The position numbers were made by a program, and so were the translations under genes. Positions 40,532-50,953 of a stretch of 64,000 nt of DNA are shown in pieces. The first letter of the stretch is position 1, and the number at the start of each line of letters is the position of its first letter. Below the pieces are notes generated by a model. That model was not told the origin of the DNA, made no database searches, and worked only from the letters and a program-made list of their open reading frames with translations. Source of the DNA: an uncultured Eubacteriales bacterium (GTDB lineage Bacteria; Bacillota; Clostridia; Oscillospirales; Oscillospiraceae); contig USEU01000002.1 of NCBI GenBank assembly GCA_900553805.1, forward strand, positions 6,840 through 70,839, in the 5' to 3' direction.

Positions 40532-42472
40532 TTATGCGTACAGTTCAACAACAGCGTGATCCAGCGCGGGCAGGGTGACGTATTCGCCGGTTTTCTTGAT
40601 GACGGTGTCGGTGCCCTTCTTGTAGGTGATCCAGCTGATGGAGATCTGGCCGCCCTCAATGCCCTCGGTCAGTACCTGCTGGCCCTGGTAGCCATCGGCG
40701 ACGTTCTTGCGGACGGTGACATTCTTTGGCTGAATGGTGGAGAGCTGATTGACCTCTAGCTTGACCTCGAAGTCCACTTCCTTTTCGCTGAGGAAGCGGA
40801 TGATGACGCGGCTGTCTGTGACCTTGGCCCGGATCATCACCGAGCCGTCCAGAGAATTGCGGAATTGCAGATTCTTCCAGCCGGATACGGATAGCTCTGT
40901 GCCGATGGTGGTGTAGGGGCAGACGTGGGAGGCATTATGCCGCTCGGTCAGCTGCATCCCGCTGGTCATTGCCGCCACATACAGTGTAGTCGCCACCTGG
41001 TCGGAGCCGCCAGCCACCTCTTCCTCGATGCACTGGTCGCCGTGGGTGGGAGCAAGCTGGAAGCCGTTTGCCTCAGTGCGATCTTTCAGCACCGTGTTGA
41101 AGGAGAAGCTCTGTCCCGCTTCCAGGACCAGACCGTTGAGCTGCTGGCAGAGCAGCTTCATGTTTTGGTTATATGCCTCGTTGGAGCTGACAGGCGTGGT
41201 GAAGGAGCCGAGGGGATACTGGAAGATCCCGTTGCTGTCCAGCTTTTCAGGAACGATGTACTCCATGGGGATGGTGATCACGTCGCCGTAGCTGGCGTTG
41301 CTCAGCTGCTGACGAGCATCCTCCAGCGAGAAGGTATAGCCGCAGGAGCCGGGCGTTCCCTCACTGGAGTCGGAGCCATCGACGGCCTCTACCGCATCCA
41401 CGTGCACTTCGTTGTAAATGGCGTCAATATCCAGTGCCTCCGGCTCCTGGGGCAGGTACTGGTCAGGGACGACATCCCGGAAGTTCCGCTGGCTGTACGC
41501 CTCGGCAATGGAGGTCAGGATACCGGCCAGATCATAGTCACCGCCGGGGGTACCGATGGTGAGTACCAGGTTCTGGCAGGGAACGGAGGCGTCATAACTG
41601 TCCGCATCCAGGCCGGGGCGGGCACCCTCCAACGTGTAGCCGGAGGGGACATATTGAGCCGAAATGCTGGACAGGAAATTGGATACGGTGCTGCGGATAT
41701 AATCGGAATCCAGCTCCAGGCTGCCTCCCAGGGGAATATCCACCGGGGCCTGCTGGGCGGCCTGATATTCCTGCTGCCGCTGGATGGTGGAGCCGGTGCG
41801 GGCATAGGCATAGGCAAGCTCAATGGCCTGGGCAATGTTCAGCTTGGGTCGGGTCTGGGAGGCGGCCAGGATCAGCTCTTCCTTTCCCAGCACCACGGTC
41901 ATGTCGGTGCTTGTGTAGCTGCTGCCGACGGCGGTGGAGACAGCCTCGGCAGCCTCCTGCCGGGTCATGTCGCCCACGTCAACGCCTGCCACCCGAACAT
42001 TGCTGACGATTTTATTCTGATAGGGATCGGCATTGGTCTGCCACAGCACCACCGCGACGATCCCCACCACCAGGACCAGCGCGATAATGGCCAGCGCCAG
42101 GTTGATCCCCTTATGATGCCGGGAGATGGTGTCCAGGAATCCGCCGGTTTTCTGGGGAAGGTCGGGGGAGTCCTGTGGCTCCTGCTGGGGAGACGGAGCC
42201 TCTTCTTGCTGGGAAGATCGTGCCTCTTCCTGCTGCTTGGCAGCGCGGGGCTTTTTCGGCTCTTTGCGGGCTTTCTTTGCCTTTTTCGGCGCTTCCGCCG
42301 GGGCGTCCTCAGCCGGCTTGCTGGGAGCCTTGTCGCCGAAATCCGCAGGGAATTCCACGCTCAGCTGCGCCAGCAACTCGTCCAGGTTCACGTCGTTCGC
42401 CGCACCGTCGGCAGCGGAATCGATGGATTTGAGAATGCTGTCAAAGTCGTCAAATTCGTGGTAATCAGCCAT
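40532..42472 (-). CDS. Membrane-anchored VanW family protein with peptidoglycan-binding-like domain
   Basis: The 646-residue protein has an acidic then Ala/Pro/Lys-rich cytoplasmic region (residues 1-120), one membrane helix (about 123-144), and a large outer part. The outer part contains a region like the peptidoglycan-binding_4 domain (DVGDMTRQEAAEAVSTAVGS onward) and the VanW domain (GQSFSFNTVLKDRTEANGFQLAP, VAGGSDQVATTLYVAAMTSGMQLTERHNASH) near residues 470-590. VanW proteins occur in vancomycin clusters and widely in Firmicutes cell envelopes; their biochemical role is unknown. ATG 42472 follows AGGAGG by 7 bases; the frame starts 14 codons earlier without a site. Confidence 0.88.
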   Translation of the reverse strand: MADYHEFDDFDSILKSIDSAADGAANDVNLDELLAQLSVEFPADFGDKAPSKPAEDAPAEAPKKAKKARKEPKKPRAAKQQEEARSSQQEEAPSPQQEPQDSPDLPQKTGGFLDTISRHHKGINLALAIIALVLVVGIVAVVLWQTNADPYQNKIVSNVRVAGVDVGDMTRQEAAEAVSTAVGSSYTSTDMTVVLGKEELILAASQTRPKLNIAQAIELAYAYARTGSTIQRQQEYQAAQQAPVDIPLGGSLELDSDYIRSTVSNFLSSISAQYVPSGYTLEGARPGLDADSYDASVPCQNLVLTIGTPGGDYDLAGILTSIAEAYSQRNFRDVVPDQYLPQEPEALDIDAIYNEVHVDAVEAVDGSDSSEGTPGSCGYTFSLEDARQQLSNASYGDVITIPMEYIVPEKLDSNGIFQYPLGSFTTPVSSNEAYNQNMKLLCQQLNGLVLEAGQSFSFNTVLKDRTEANGFQLAPTHGDQCIEEEVAGGSDQVATTLYVAAMTSGMQLTERHNASHVCPYTTIGTELSVSGWKNLQFRNSLDGSVMIRAKVTDSRVIIRFLSEKEVDFEVKLEVNQLSTIQPKNVTVRKNVADGYQGQQVLTEGIEGGQISISWITYKKGTDTVIKKTGEYVTLPALDHAVVELYA

Positions 42473-42543
42473 GGTAACGCCTCCTGGTTCTGTGTGGGAA
42501 TGCTTCTGTTTCACATCAGCACTCCAATATTCTGTTGCATTGT

Positions 42544-42572
42544 ATTATAGCACGGAAGAGAGGGAAATACAA
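42544..42572 (-). promoter_or_regulatory. Promoter of the vanW gene
   Basis: On the minus strand TTGTAT (42567-42572) and TATAAT (42544-42549), 17-base spacer. Confidence 0.65.
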
Positions 42573-42608
42573 CCGCTTTTTGCGGAATCTGGAAGAGAAA
42601 ACCGATCC

Positions 42609-45600
42609 TCATCCGCACAGATTGCGGTAGCGCTGCACGAAGATCTTGCTCTGTTTCAGGCTGTCCACCCCGGCGGAGAGCTTCAGTTGGAGCGTCGGCT
42701 CCTTGGCATTCGCCAGGAACACCACTCGCGCCTTGTAATCCGGGTCGGCGCACAGGGCGCTGACCGCTTCGAAGTTCAGATTGGTCAGGCCAAACAGTAC
42801 ATTTCCGCCCTTCTGGCGAATTTCCTTGATGCCCACCGTCCGCGCCTGGGCGCGCAGGAGGGCAATGTCGATCAGGTTCAGGACGCCCTTGGGTGGCTCA
42901 CCGTAGCGGTCCACGATCTCATCCAGCAGGTCGTCCGCGTCCTCTTGGCTGCGGATGGCAGCCATACGGCGGTACAGATCCATTCGCTCCTCGCCGCGCT
43001 GGACGTAGTCTTTATCCACATTGGCGGTGACGGTCAGGTCTGCGGTGCACTCCGGCGCCTTGGGTGCTTCACCCCGCTCCTCCAGCACCGCCTCGTCCAG
43101 GAGCTTCAGGTACATATCATAGCCCACGCTCATCATGTGGCCGGATTGCTCCGCGCCCAGAAGATTGCCTGCGCCGCGGATCTCCAGGTCCCGCATAGCG
43201 ATTTTGAAGCCGGAGCCGAATTCCGCAAAATCCCGGATGGCAGCCAGCCGCTTTTCGGCCACCTCCGTCAGGCTCTTATCCGGGCGGAAGGTGAAGTAGG
43301 CATAGGCATGCCGGGTGGAGCGTCCCACCCGGCCTCTCAGCTGATGCAGTTGGGACAGGCCGAATCGGTCGGCGTTTTCAATGATAAGAGTATTGGCGTT
43401 GGGAATGTCCAGGCCGGTTTCAATGATGGTGGTGCACACCAGCACCTGGATCTCCCCCTCGGCCATGGCCTGCATCACATCCCCCAGAGCATCCTCTGTC
43501 ATCTGCCCGTGGGCCACGGCCACATTCAGCCCGGGGATCCTCCGCCGCAGCGCCCCCGCGCATTGGTCGATGGTCTCCGTGCGGTTGTGCAGGTAGTATA
43601 CCTGCCCGCCCCGCTCTACCTCCCGGCGGATGGCGTCGTCAATGATGGCGGTGTTGTATTCCGTTACAAAGGTCTGCACCGGGTAGCGGTCGGAGGGAGG
43701 TTCCTCAATGGTGGACATATCCCGGATGCCGGACAGCGCCATGTTCAGTGTGCGGGGGATGGGGGTGGCGGACAGGGTCAACACGTCCACGCCCTTGGAG
43801 ATCTCCTTCAGCCGCTCCTTATGGCTCACGCCGAAGCGCTGCTCCTCGTCCACGATCAGCAATCCAAGATCCTTGAACTGGACGCTCTTTTGCAGCAGCT
43901 TGTGGGTGCCGATGACCAGGTCTACATTTCCGCTGCGGATGTCCTGCAAGGTTTTGTTCTGCTGCTTGGTGGTGCGGAACCGGCTGAGCACATCGATGTT
44001 CACGGGGAAGCCCCGGAAGCGGGAGCTGGCCGTCTGATAATGCTGCTGGGCCAGGACGGTGGTGGGCACCAGGATGGCGGCCTGCTTGCCGTCCATCACG
44101 CATTTCATCACCGCGCGGAGCGCCACCTCCGTTTTGCCGAAGCCCACGTCGCCGCAGAGCAGCCGGTCCATGGGGGTGGGGGACTCCATATCATGCTTGA
44201 TGTCGGCGATGCAGCGCAGTTGGTCGTCAGTTTCCGGGTAAGGAAAATTATCCTCAAATTCCTTCTGCCAAGGGGCGTCGGCGGCAAAGGCGAATCCGGG
44301 CTGCCGCTTCCGGGCGGCATAGAGCTGGATCAGCTCACCGGCCATGTCCTTGGCGGCCTTGCGGGCTTTGGCCTTCGTTTTCTGCCAGGCGTCGGAGCCG
44401 ATCTTGTTCAGCCGCACATTGGCATCCTCGCCGCCCCCGCCAATGTATTTGCTTACCAGGTCAAGCTGGGTGGCGGGGACGAACAGAGTGTCGGAGCCTT
44501 GGTAGGCGATCTTGATATAATCCTTGATCGCCCCGTCCACCTTGATCTGCTCCATGGCCATAAAGCGGCCGATACCGTAATTTTCGTGTACCACCAGATC
44601 GCCGGGGGTGAGGTCGGTAAAGGAGTTCAGCTTCTGCCGGTTGGTCGCGCCGGATTTTTTCGGCTTGCGCCGCTGCTCACCCTTGGCAATCAGCTGTCCC
44701 TCGGTGAGCACAGCCAGCTTGGACAGAGGATATTCCATGCCGAAGGGCAGGCTGCCTTCCGCCAAAAGGATCTGTCCGGGTTTGGGCAGTGCGGTCAGGG
44801 GGATGCACAGGAAACAGCTCAGTCCCTTCTCCCGCAGCATCTGCTGCAGCAGCTCCGCCCGGCGGCGGGTGCCGCAGAGCACCAGACTGCCGAATTCCAT
44901 TTTCTGATAGTGTGTCAGGTCGCTGACCACGGTGTCCATGTTTCCGCCGTAGCCTGGCAGCTGCTTGGCAGTGACGGGGAGCAGCACCTTGGGCGGGCAA
45001 TCCTCCGGGTAGGCGCTGCCACCGAAGGTATCCAGATAAGCGACGGTTTTACCCTGCAGCCGGGTGCAGAGCTCCTCCCATTGCAGGGCAAAGTCGCACA
45101 GCTCGCCTGCCACCAGCCCAGCCTGGAGCATGCTGTCCAGCTGCATCCCCAGCTCCTCCATCCGGGTTCTGGCAGAACGCTGGATGCTGGCGTGGTCGCA
45201 CAGCACCAGAATGGAATCTCTGGGCACATAGTCCAGCGCACAGGCAAATTCCGGGTAGATCAGGGACATATATCGGTCGGAAGCGGGGTTACTCAGCCCG
45301 TTCTCGTATTTTTCCAGGTCCTTGGACAGGGTGGCCACCAGCGGCTCGTTGACATTTTTGTGCCGCCGCTGCCGGGCAATCAGATTGCGCAGGTCCCTGC
45401 ACAGCCCCTCCATTCCACCGCGGTGGCAGTGGGGGAGCGTTTCGCTGACGGGCAGCAGCACGCAGCTGGTGATATTTTCATCCCGCCGTTGGGTGCCGGG
45501 GTCAAAGAAGCCCATGGTGTCCAGCTCGTCGCCGAAGAACTCCGCTCGTACCGGCTTGTCGCAGGCAGGGGAGAACACATCCAGAATACCGCCGCGCACC

Positions 45601-46118
45601 GCAAATTGCCCTGCACCCTCCACCATGCCGCACCGGCTGTACCCCGCGCTGACCAGGGAGGTAATCAGACCCTCAATGGCATATTCCTTTCCCACCTCCA
45701 AAGTGAGCGTGGCCTGGGAGAGAACGGCGGGCGGGAGGGTCCGCTGGCAGGCGGATTCCCAGGACATGATCTGGATGGGCGTATCCCCTCGCCCCAGGGC
45801 ATATAGCTGCCGCAGCCGCTTGTGCTCCCAGGCGCGGGAGACGACGGCGGCGTCATACAGCGTCAGATCCCGCCCCGGCAGGGTGGGGACCTCGGTCCCC
45901 AGGAAGCACTTCAGCTCCTCCTGCATGCGGTGAGCGGCCATTTCATCCTGCACCAGAATGACCAGCGGCTTTTTTACATCCTGGGAAATGCCCGCGATCA
46001 TGTGGGAGCGGTTGATCTGCCCAACGCCTGTGACGGCGGCGGCCTCTCCGCGGCGCAGGGACTCCGTCAGGGCCGCGTATTCAGGAATGGTTTTCAGCAT
46101 AAACAGGATTTGATCCAT
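42609..46118 (-). CDS. mfd: Transcription-repair coupling factor Mfd
   Basis: Mfd removes RNA polymerase stalled at lesions and recruits UvrA. The 1169-residue product has the UvrB-like N-terminal module, the RNA-polymerase-interacting domain (LTPGDLVVHENYGIGRFMAMEQ), and the RecG-like motor: Walker A LLCGDVGFGKTEVALRA, DEEQRFGVSHKE, TLSATPIPRTLNMALSG, VLVCTTIIETGLDIPNANT and QLRGRVGRS. A C-terminal autoinhibitory domain follows. Length is normal. ATG 46118 follows GAGGCG. It sits after pth, as in many Firmicutes; uvrA and uvrB lie 2-7 kb away. Confidence 0.96.
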   Translation of the reverse strand: MDQILFMLKTIPEYAALTESLRRGEAAAVTGVGQINRSHMIAGISQDVKKPLVILVQDEMAAHRMQEELKCFLGTEVPTLPGRDLTLYDAAVVSRAWEHKRLRQLYALGRGDTPIQIMSWESACQRTLPPAVLSQATLTLEVGKEYAIEGLITSLVSAGYSRCGMVEGAGQFAVRGGILDVFSPACDKPVRAEFFGDELDTMGFFDPGTQRRDENITSCVLLPVSETLPHCHRGGMEGLCRDLRNLIARQRRHKNVNEPLVATLSKDLEKYENGLSNPASDRYMSLIYPEFACALDYVPRDSILVLCDHASIQRSARTRMEELGMQLDSMLQAGLVAGELCDFALQWEELCTRLQGKTVAYLDTFGGSAYPEDCPPKVLLPVTAKQLPGYGGNMDTVVSDLTHYQKMEFGSLVLCGTRRRAELLQQMLREKGLSCFLCIPLTALPKPGQILLAEGSLPFGMEYPLSKLAVLTEGQLIAKGEQRRKPKKSGATNRQKLNSFTDLTPGDLVVHENYGIGRFMAMEQIKVDGAIKDYIKIAYQGSDTLFVPATQLDLVSKYIGGGGEDANVRLNKIGSDAWQKTKAKARKAAKDMAGELIQLYAARKRQPGFAFAADAPWQKEFEDNFPYPETDDQLRCIADIKHDMESPTPMDRLLCGDVGFGKTEVALRAVMKCVMDGKQAAILVPTTVLAQQHYQTASSRFRGFPVNIDVLSRFRTTKQQNKTLQDIRSGNVDLVIGTHKLLQKSVQFKDLGLLIVDEEQRFGVSHKERLKEISKGVDVLTLSATPIPRTLNMALSGIRDMSTIEEPPSDRYPVQTFVTEYNTAIIDDAIRREVERGGQVYYLHNRTETIDQCAGALRRRIPGLNVAVAHGQMTEDALGDVMQAMAEGEIQVLVCTTIIETGLDIPNANTLIIENADRFGLSQLHQLRGRVGRSTRHAYAYFTFRPDKSLTEVAEKRLAAIRDFAEFGSGFKIAMRDLEIRGAGNLLGAEQSGHMMSVGYDMYLKLLDEAVLEERGEAPKAPECTADLTVTANVDKDYVQRGEERMDLYRRMAAIRSQEDADDLLDEIVDRYGEPPKGVLNLIDIALLRAQARTVGIKEIRQKGGNVLFGLTNLNFEAVSALCADPDYKARVVFLANAKEPTLQLKLSAGVDSLKQSKIFVQRYRNLCG

Positions 46119-46153
46119 AATAATCGCCTCATACAATAAAAGCTGCTCCACGC

Positions 46154-46199
46154 GGCAAAGCGGAAAGCGGGATGATCCCCGCTTTCCGTTTGCTTTGCC
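46154..46199. repeat. Long hairpin between pth and mfd
   Basis: GGCAAAGCGGAAAGCGGG (46154-46171) pairs with CCCGCTTTCC and GTTTGCTTTGCC (46178-46199) with a small bulge. Without a U-run it is more likely an mRNA processing or stability element inside the operon than a terminator. Confidence 0.6.
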
Positions 46200-46212
46200 T
46201 GTAATATTCTTT

Positions 46213-46806
46213 TTACGGGTGGCTGCCGTTGAATTGGTTCGCCGCCTGGGGGACGCCCTGATCAATAATGAGCAGCGCGGCCTGCCCGACGTTTTTCAAT
46301 GCAAAGGACAGATCCTTTTCCTCTTTGGCGCTGAAGGTGGAAAGGACCCATGCGGCCAAATCAAATTCGGGATTGGGCTTTGCACCCACACCGATCTTCA
46401 CCCTGGGAAAGTTCTGGCTTCCCAGCTCGGCGATGATGGACTTGATCCCATTGTGCCCGCCGGAGGAGCCGTCACCCCGTACCCGCAGCCGCCCCGGCTC
46501 CAGGGAGATGTCGTCGAACAGGACGATGATCCGCTCCGGCGGAATGCTGTAATAGGCGCTCAGCTGCAGCACTGCCCGGCCGGACAGATTCATATAGGTC
46601 TGGGGCTTCAGAAGGAAGAGCTTCGTCCCATTGTAGACGGTCTGGCCGTACAGCCCCTGAAATTTGGCCTTGTCGATCTTGCAGCCCAGCGTCTGGGCCA
46701 GCAGGTCAATGGCCCGGAAGCCGGTATTGTGCCGGGTGCGCTCATACTCCCGGCCGGGATTGCCCAGCCCAACGATCAGCCAACTCTGCTTATCCGTTTT
46801 GAACAC
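46213..46806 (-). CDS. pth: Peptidyl-tRNA hydrolase
   Basis: Pth recycles peptidyl-tRNA released early from ribosomes by cleaving the ester bond. The 197-residue product has LIVGLGNPGREYERTRHNTGF with the catalytic His, KPQTYMNLSG, VLFDDISLEPGRLRVRGDGSSGGHNGIKSI with the conserved Asp, and FPRVKIGVGAKPN. It starts at GTG 46806, four bases after the prs stop, indicating coupling in a prs-pth-mfd operon. Confidence 0.95.
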   Translation of the reverse strand: MFKTDKQSWLIVGLGNPGREYERTRHNTGFRAIDLLAQTLGCKIDKAKFQGLYGQTVYNGTKLFLLKPQTYMNLSGRAVLQLSAYYSIPPERIIVLFDDISLEPGRLRVRGDGSSGGHNGIKSIIAELGSQNFPRVKIGVGAKPNPEFDLAAWVLSTFSAKEEKDLSFALKNVGQAALLIIDQGVPQAANQFNGSHP

Positions 46807-46809
46807 GGC

Positions 46810-47775
46810 TCAGAACAGGTCGGCGATGGAAGTGCCGCCGTGGATGTGCTCAATGGCGCGGGCAAACACGGGGGCCACGTCCAGGAATTTGATCTTGTTG
46901 CTGGCGGTGTTGCCCACCTGGGGAATGGTGTTCAGGAACACGATCTCCTGAATGGGGCTGTCCTCGATGCGCTCATAGGCGGGGCCGGAGAGCACACCGT
47001 GGGTGGCGCAGGCGTACACCGCCTTGGCACCGCCAACCTCAACCAGGGCGTTGGCCGCATTGCACAGAGAGCCGGCGGTATCCACCATGTCGTCGTACAG
47101 AATGCAGGTTTTGCCCCGCACGTCGCCGATGACGTTCATCACTTCGCACTCATTGGCCTTCTGGCGGCGCTTATCCACAATGGCGAGGCTCATGTGGACC
47201 TTCTGCGCGAAAGTGCGGGCGCGGCTGACGGAACCCACATCGGGGGAGACGACAACAAACTCGGAGTGGTCAAATTTTTCTTCGGGGAATTTCTTCAGAT
47301 AGTAGCTTACAAAGGAGGGGTTGCCCAGCAGATGATCCAGAGGGATATCAAAGAAGCCCTGGATCTGGGGGGCGTGCAGGTCCATGGTGAGCACGCGATC
47401 CGCGCCGGCGGCGGTGATCATGTTGGCGACGAGCTTGGCGGAGATGGGATCGCGGCTCTTGGCCTTGCGATCCTGGCGGGCATAACCGAAATAGGGGATC
47501 ACGGCGGTGATCCGTCCGGCGGAGGCGCGGCGGCAGGCATCGGCCATTACCAGCAGCTCCATCAGGCGGTCGTTCACGGGCTTGCAGGTGGACTGCACCA
47601 GGAACACGTCGGCTCCTCGGACAGTCTCATTCAGAGAGACGGAAACTTCACCGTCGGCGAAAGTCTTGACATCCGCCAGGCCTATGGGAATGTTCAGGGC
47701 GCGGCAGATGGTCTCGGCGAACACGGGATTGGAGTTGCCAGAGAAAATTTTGATGTTATCTCCGTAAGCTGTCAT
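46810..47775 (-). CDS. prs: Ribose-phosphate pyrophosphokinase
   Basis: It makes PRPP from ribose 5-phosphate and ATP for nucleotides, His and Trp. The 321-residue product shows IKIFSGNSNPVFAETICRALN, FADGEVSVSLNETVRGADVFLVQST, YARQDRKAKSRDPISAKLVANMITAAGADRVLTMDLHAPQIQGFF, and the PRPP loop KTCILYDDMVDTAGSL. That last signature reads CILYDDMVDTAG, close to the usual VDDMIDTAG. ATG 47775 is 12 bases after GAGG. It leads an operon with pth and mfd; 304 bp separate it from divergent uvrA. Confidence 0.95.
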   Translation of the reverse strand: MTAYGDNIKIFSGNSNPVFAETICRALNIPIGLADVKTFADGEVSVSLNETVRGADVFLVQSTCKPVNDRLMELLVMADACRRASAGRITAVIPYFGYARQDRKAKSRDPISAKLVANMITAAGADRVLTMDLHAPQIQGFFDIPLDHLLGNPSFVSYYLKKFPEEKFDHSEFVVVSPDVGSVSRARTFAQKVHMSLAIVDKRRQKANECEVMNVIGDVRGKTCILYDDMVDTAGSLCNAANALVEVGGAKAVYACATHGVLSGPAYERIEDSPIQEIVFLNTIPQVGNTASNKIKFLDVAPVFARAIEHIHGGTSIADLF

Positions 47776-47840
47776 CTGAAGAAATACCTCGCTTCTTTCT
47801 TTTTCTGTCGTCCGCAGAGCGGAGGGCATTCGACAGTCCC

Positions 47841-47870
47841 ATTATACCACCATCCGGCGAAAAAAAGCAA
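47841..47870 (-). promoter_or_regulatory. prs operon promoter
   Basis: On the minus strand TTGCTT (47865-47870) and TATAAT (47841-47846), 18-base spacer. The rest of the prs-uvrA gap shows no further gene. Confidence 0.65.
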
Positions 47871-48015
47871 TAAGTGCCCGGATAAAAATACCGCCGAAAA
47901 AACCACCCATTTTTGAAGCTTCTTGTATAATCCGACGATATCCGACAGCGCCGCCCCGCGCCCAAAAGCGGCCGCCTGGATTTGATAAATTACGAAATTA
48001 TGTTTGAAAAAATAC

Positions 48016-48044
48016 TTGTAGGAAGGAGAAAAGTGTGATATAAT
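48016..48044 (+). promoter_or_regulatory. uvrA promoter
   Basis: TTGTAG (48016-48021) and TATAAT (48039-48044), 17-base spacer. No LexA-type box could be picked out with confidence. Confidence 0.65.
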
Positions 48045-48079
48045 AAAAAACAGCGATTTTGATACAGGAGTAGCATAGC

Positions 48080-50902
48080 ATGAACGATAAAATTGTGATT
48101 CAGGGAGCCAGAGAGAACAACCTGAAAAACGTAAATCTGACCATCCCCAGGGACAAGCTGGTGGTATTTACCGGCCTGAGCGGCTCCGGCAAATCCAGCC
48201 TGGCCTTTGATACCATCTATGCCGAGGGGCAGCGCCGGTATGTGGAGAGCCTCAGCTCTTACGCCCGCCAGTTTTTGGGCCAGATGGACAAGCCGGACGT
48301 GGACTCCATCGACGGCCTGTCTCCCGCCATTTCCATCGACCAGAAAACCACCTCTAAAAGCCCCCGCTCTACCGTAGGCACCGTAACGGAAATCTACGAT
48401 TACCTGCGTCTGCTCTGGGCAAGGACGGGCATTCCCCATTGCCCTAAATGCGGTCGGGAAATTCGGCGGCAGACCATCGATCAGATCGTTGACCGGGTGG
48501 AGGCACTGGGGGAGGGGACGCGGTTTATCATCCTGTCCCCGGTGATCCGGGACAAAAAGGGCGAGCATCAGAAGGTATTTGAGGATGCCCGCAAGCAGGG
48601 CTTTGCCCGCCTCCGCCTGGATGGCATCCAGTACGATCTGACGGAAGAGCTGAAGCCGGAGAAGAACAAGAAGCACACCATTGAGCTGATCGTGGACCGC
48701 CTGGTGCTGAAGGACGGCATCCGCCGCCGCCTCACCGACTCCATCGAGACGGCTTGCGCCCATTCCGGCGGCCTGGTGACCATCTCCATCCCCGGTCAAA
48801 AGGAGGAGCTGAGCTTTTCTCAGAATTACGCCTGTGAAGACTGCGGCATCAGTATGCCGGAGCTGGAGCCACGGATGTTTTCCTTCAACAATCCCGCCGG
48901 GGCCTGCCCCAGCTGCACCGGCCTGGGCTTCCAGCTGATCGCGGATGAAGACCTGGTGATCCCCGATAAGGATAAATCCATCTTTGACGGCGCCATCCAG
49001 GCCTCCGGCTGGCAGAGCGCCCGGACGGATTCCATCTTCCGTATGTATTTTGAGGCACTGGCGCAGAAATATCACTTTTCTCTGACGGTCCCTGTCAAAG
49101 AGCTGTCCAGAGATGTGATGGATGTGATCCTGAACGGGACCAAGGGCGAAAAGCTGCACATGACCTATAACCGAGGAAACGGAATGGGTGTGCTGGAGCA
49201 GCCCTTTGAGGGAATCCTCAATAATATCTCCCGCCGCTACCGGGAGACCCAGTCCGACGCAGCCCGGAAGGAGCTGGAGGAATGCATGTCCACCGCGCCC
49301 TGCCCGATCTGCCATGGCAAGCGGCTTTCCGCCGTTGCCCAGGCGGTGACAGTGGGCGGGATCGGCATCATGGACTTTTGCGGTATGAGCATCCGCAAGG
49401 AGCTTGATTTCATGAACAGCCTGCGCCTGGAGGGCAATATGGCCCTTGTAGCAGAGCAGATCGTGAAGGAGATCAAGTCCCGGCTCCAATTCCTGATGGA
49501 TGTGGGCCTGGGCTATCTGACCCTGTCCCGGGCTGCCGGGACCCTTTCCGGCGGCGAGAGCCAGCGGATCCGTCTGGCTACCCAGATCGGCTCCTCGCTG
49601 ATGGGGGTGCTGTATATTCTGGACGAGCCGTCTATCGGCCTGCACCAGCGGGACAATGACAAGCTCCTGGCGACCCTGGAGCACCTGCGTGACCTGGGCA
49701 ATACGCTGATCGTGGTGGAGCATGATGAGGATACCATGCGCGCGGCGGACTTCCTGGTGGACGTCGGCCCCGGCGCGGGCAGCCACGGCGGTGAGATCGT
49801 GGCGGCGGGAACCCTGGAGGATATCATTGCCTGCCCTCGGTCAGTCACAGGCCAGTATCTGTCCGGCGTGAAAAAAATTCCCGTCCCGGCGACCCGCCGG
49901 CCCGGCAACGGAAAGAAGCTGATCGTCCGGGGCGCACGGGAAAACAACCTGAAAGACCTGGATGTGGAGATCCCTCTGGGCACCTTCACCTGCGTCACGG
50001 GCGTCTCCGGCTCCGGCAAGTCCAGCTTAGTCAACGAGGTGCTGAACAAGACGCTCCTGGCCAAGCTGAACCATGCCCGCACCCGTCCCGGCGCATGCCG
50101 CTGCATTGAGGGACTGGAAAACCTGGACAAGGTGATTGACATTGACCAGAGCCCCATCGGCAGGACGCCGCGCTCCAATCCGGCCACCTATACCGGCCTG
50201 TTCAACGACATCCGCGATCTCTTTGCTTCCACGGCGGACGCGAAGATGCGCGGCTACGGACCGGGGCGCTTCAGCTTCAACGTGAAGGGCGGCCGGTGCG
50301 AGGCCTGCTGCGGCGATGGCTTGGTGAAGATCGAGATGCACTTCCTGGCGGATGTATACGTCCCCTGCGAGGTCTGCCATGGCTCCCGCTACAACCGGGA
50401 GACTTTGGAAGTGCTCTATAAGGGAAAAAACATTTCTCAGGTTCTGGATATGACTGCCGAGGAGGCGGTGGATTTCTTTGAAAACCTCCCTAAGATCCGG
50501 CGAAAGGCACAGATGCTTCAGGAGGTCGGTCTGGGCTATGTAAAGCTGGGCCAGTCCAGCACCACCCTCTCCGGCGGCGAGGCCCAACGGGTGAAGCTGG
50601 CTACGGAGCTGTCCCGGGTATCCACCGGCAGGACGATCTACATCTTGGATGAACCCACCACCGGCCTGCACGCGGCGGATGTGCACAAGCTGATCGAGGT
50701 GCTTCAGCAGCTGGTAGATGCGGGCAACACCGTCTTGGTGATCGAGCATAATCTGGATGTGATCAAAACCGCGGATTATGTGATCGACCTTGGCCCCGAG
50801 GGGGGCGACGGGGGCGGTACCCTGGTTGCCGCCGGAACGCCGGAGGAGGTCGCTGCCGCAAAGGGCAGCTTTACCGGCGCGTATCTGAAAAAATATCTAT
50901 AA
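48080..50902 (+). CDS. uvrA: Excinuclease ABC subunit UvrA
   Basis: UvrA is the damage-sensing ATPase of nucleotide excision repair and loads UvrB. The complete 940-residue protein has two ABC modules, with Walker A motifs [14 protein letters not shown] (about residue 32) and [14 protein letters not shown] (about 640), and signature motifs [16 protein letters not shown] and [16 protein letters not shown]. Its zinc modules are [13 protein letters not shown]...CPSCTGLG, and CEACCGDG...[10 protein letters not shown], where the last gives the C-terminal zinc hook. AGGAG precedes the ATG. Its partner uvrB lies 2 kb downstream. Confidence 0.97.
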   Translation: MNDKIVIQGARENNLKNVNLTIPRDKLVVFTGLSGSGKSSLAFDTIYAEGQRRYVESLSSYARQFLGQMDKPDVDSIDGLSPAISIDQKTTSKSPRSTVGTVTEIYDYLRLLWARTGIPHCPKCGREIRRQTIDQIVDRVEALGEGTRFIILSPVIRDKKGEHQKVFEDARKQGFARLRLDGIQYDLTEELKPEKNKKHTIELIVDRLVLKDGIRRRLTDSIETACAHSGGLVTISIPGQKEELSFSQNYACEDCGISMPELEPRMFSFNNPAGACPSCTGLGFQLIADEDLVIPDKDKSIFDGAIQASGWQSARTDSIFRMYFEALAQKYHFSLTVPVKELSRDVMDVILNGTKGEKLHMTYNRGNGMGVLEQPFEGILNNISRRYRETQSDAARKELEECMSTAPCPICHGKRLSAVAQAVTVGGIGIMDFCGMSIRKELDFMNSLRLEGNMALVAEQIVKEIKSRLQFLMDVGLGYLTLSRAAGTLSGGESQRIRLATQIGSSLMGVLYILDEPSIGLHQRDNDKLLATLEHLRDLGNTLIVVEHDEDTMRAADFLVDVGPGAGSHGGEIVAAGTLEDIIACPRSVTGQYLSGVKKIPVPATRRPGNGKKLIVRGARENNLKDLDVEIPLGTFTCVTGVSGSGKSSLVNEVLNKTLLAKLNHARTRPGACRCIEGLENLDKVIDIDQSPIGRTPRSNPATYTGLFNDIRDLFASTADAKMRGYGPGRFSFNVKGGRCEACCGDGLVKIEMHFLADVYVPCEVCHGSRYNRETLEVLYKGKNISQVLDMTAEEAVDFFENLPKIRRKAQMLQEVGLGYVKLGQSSTTLSGGEAQRVKLATELSRVSTGRTIYILDEPTTGLHAADVHKLIEVLQQLVDAGNTVLVIEHNLDVIKTADYVIDLGPEGGDGGGTLVAAGTPEEVAAAKGSFTGAYLKKYL

Positions 50903-50912
50903 AGGAAGATAT

Positions 50913-50946
50913 AAAAAGGTCCGCCGGATGCTCCGGCAGACCTTTT
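50913..50946. terminator. Terminator between uvrA and the kinase-like gene
   Basis: AAAAAGGTCCGCCGGA (50913-50928) pairs with TCCGGCAGACCTTTT (50932-50946) with one mismatch; usable in both directions. Confidence 0.8.
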
Positions 50947-50953
50947 GGTGGAC

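Noticed and set aside
42471-45806. A 1111-codon open frame on the plus strand opposite mfd
   Set aside because: It is the antisense shadow of a clearly conserved gene in GC-rich DNA; the product has no domain logic and no ribosome binding site.
46195-49786. Long open frames antisense to pth/prs (46195-47916) and uvrA (47990-49786)
   Set aside because: Both are shadows of well-identified genes, caused by codon bias that avoids stops on the other strand.
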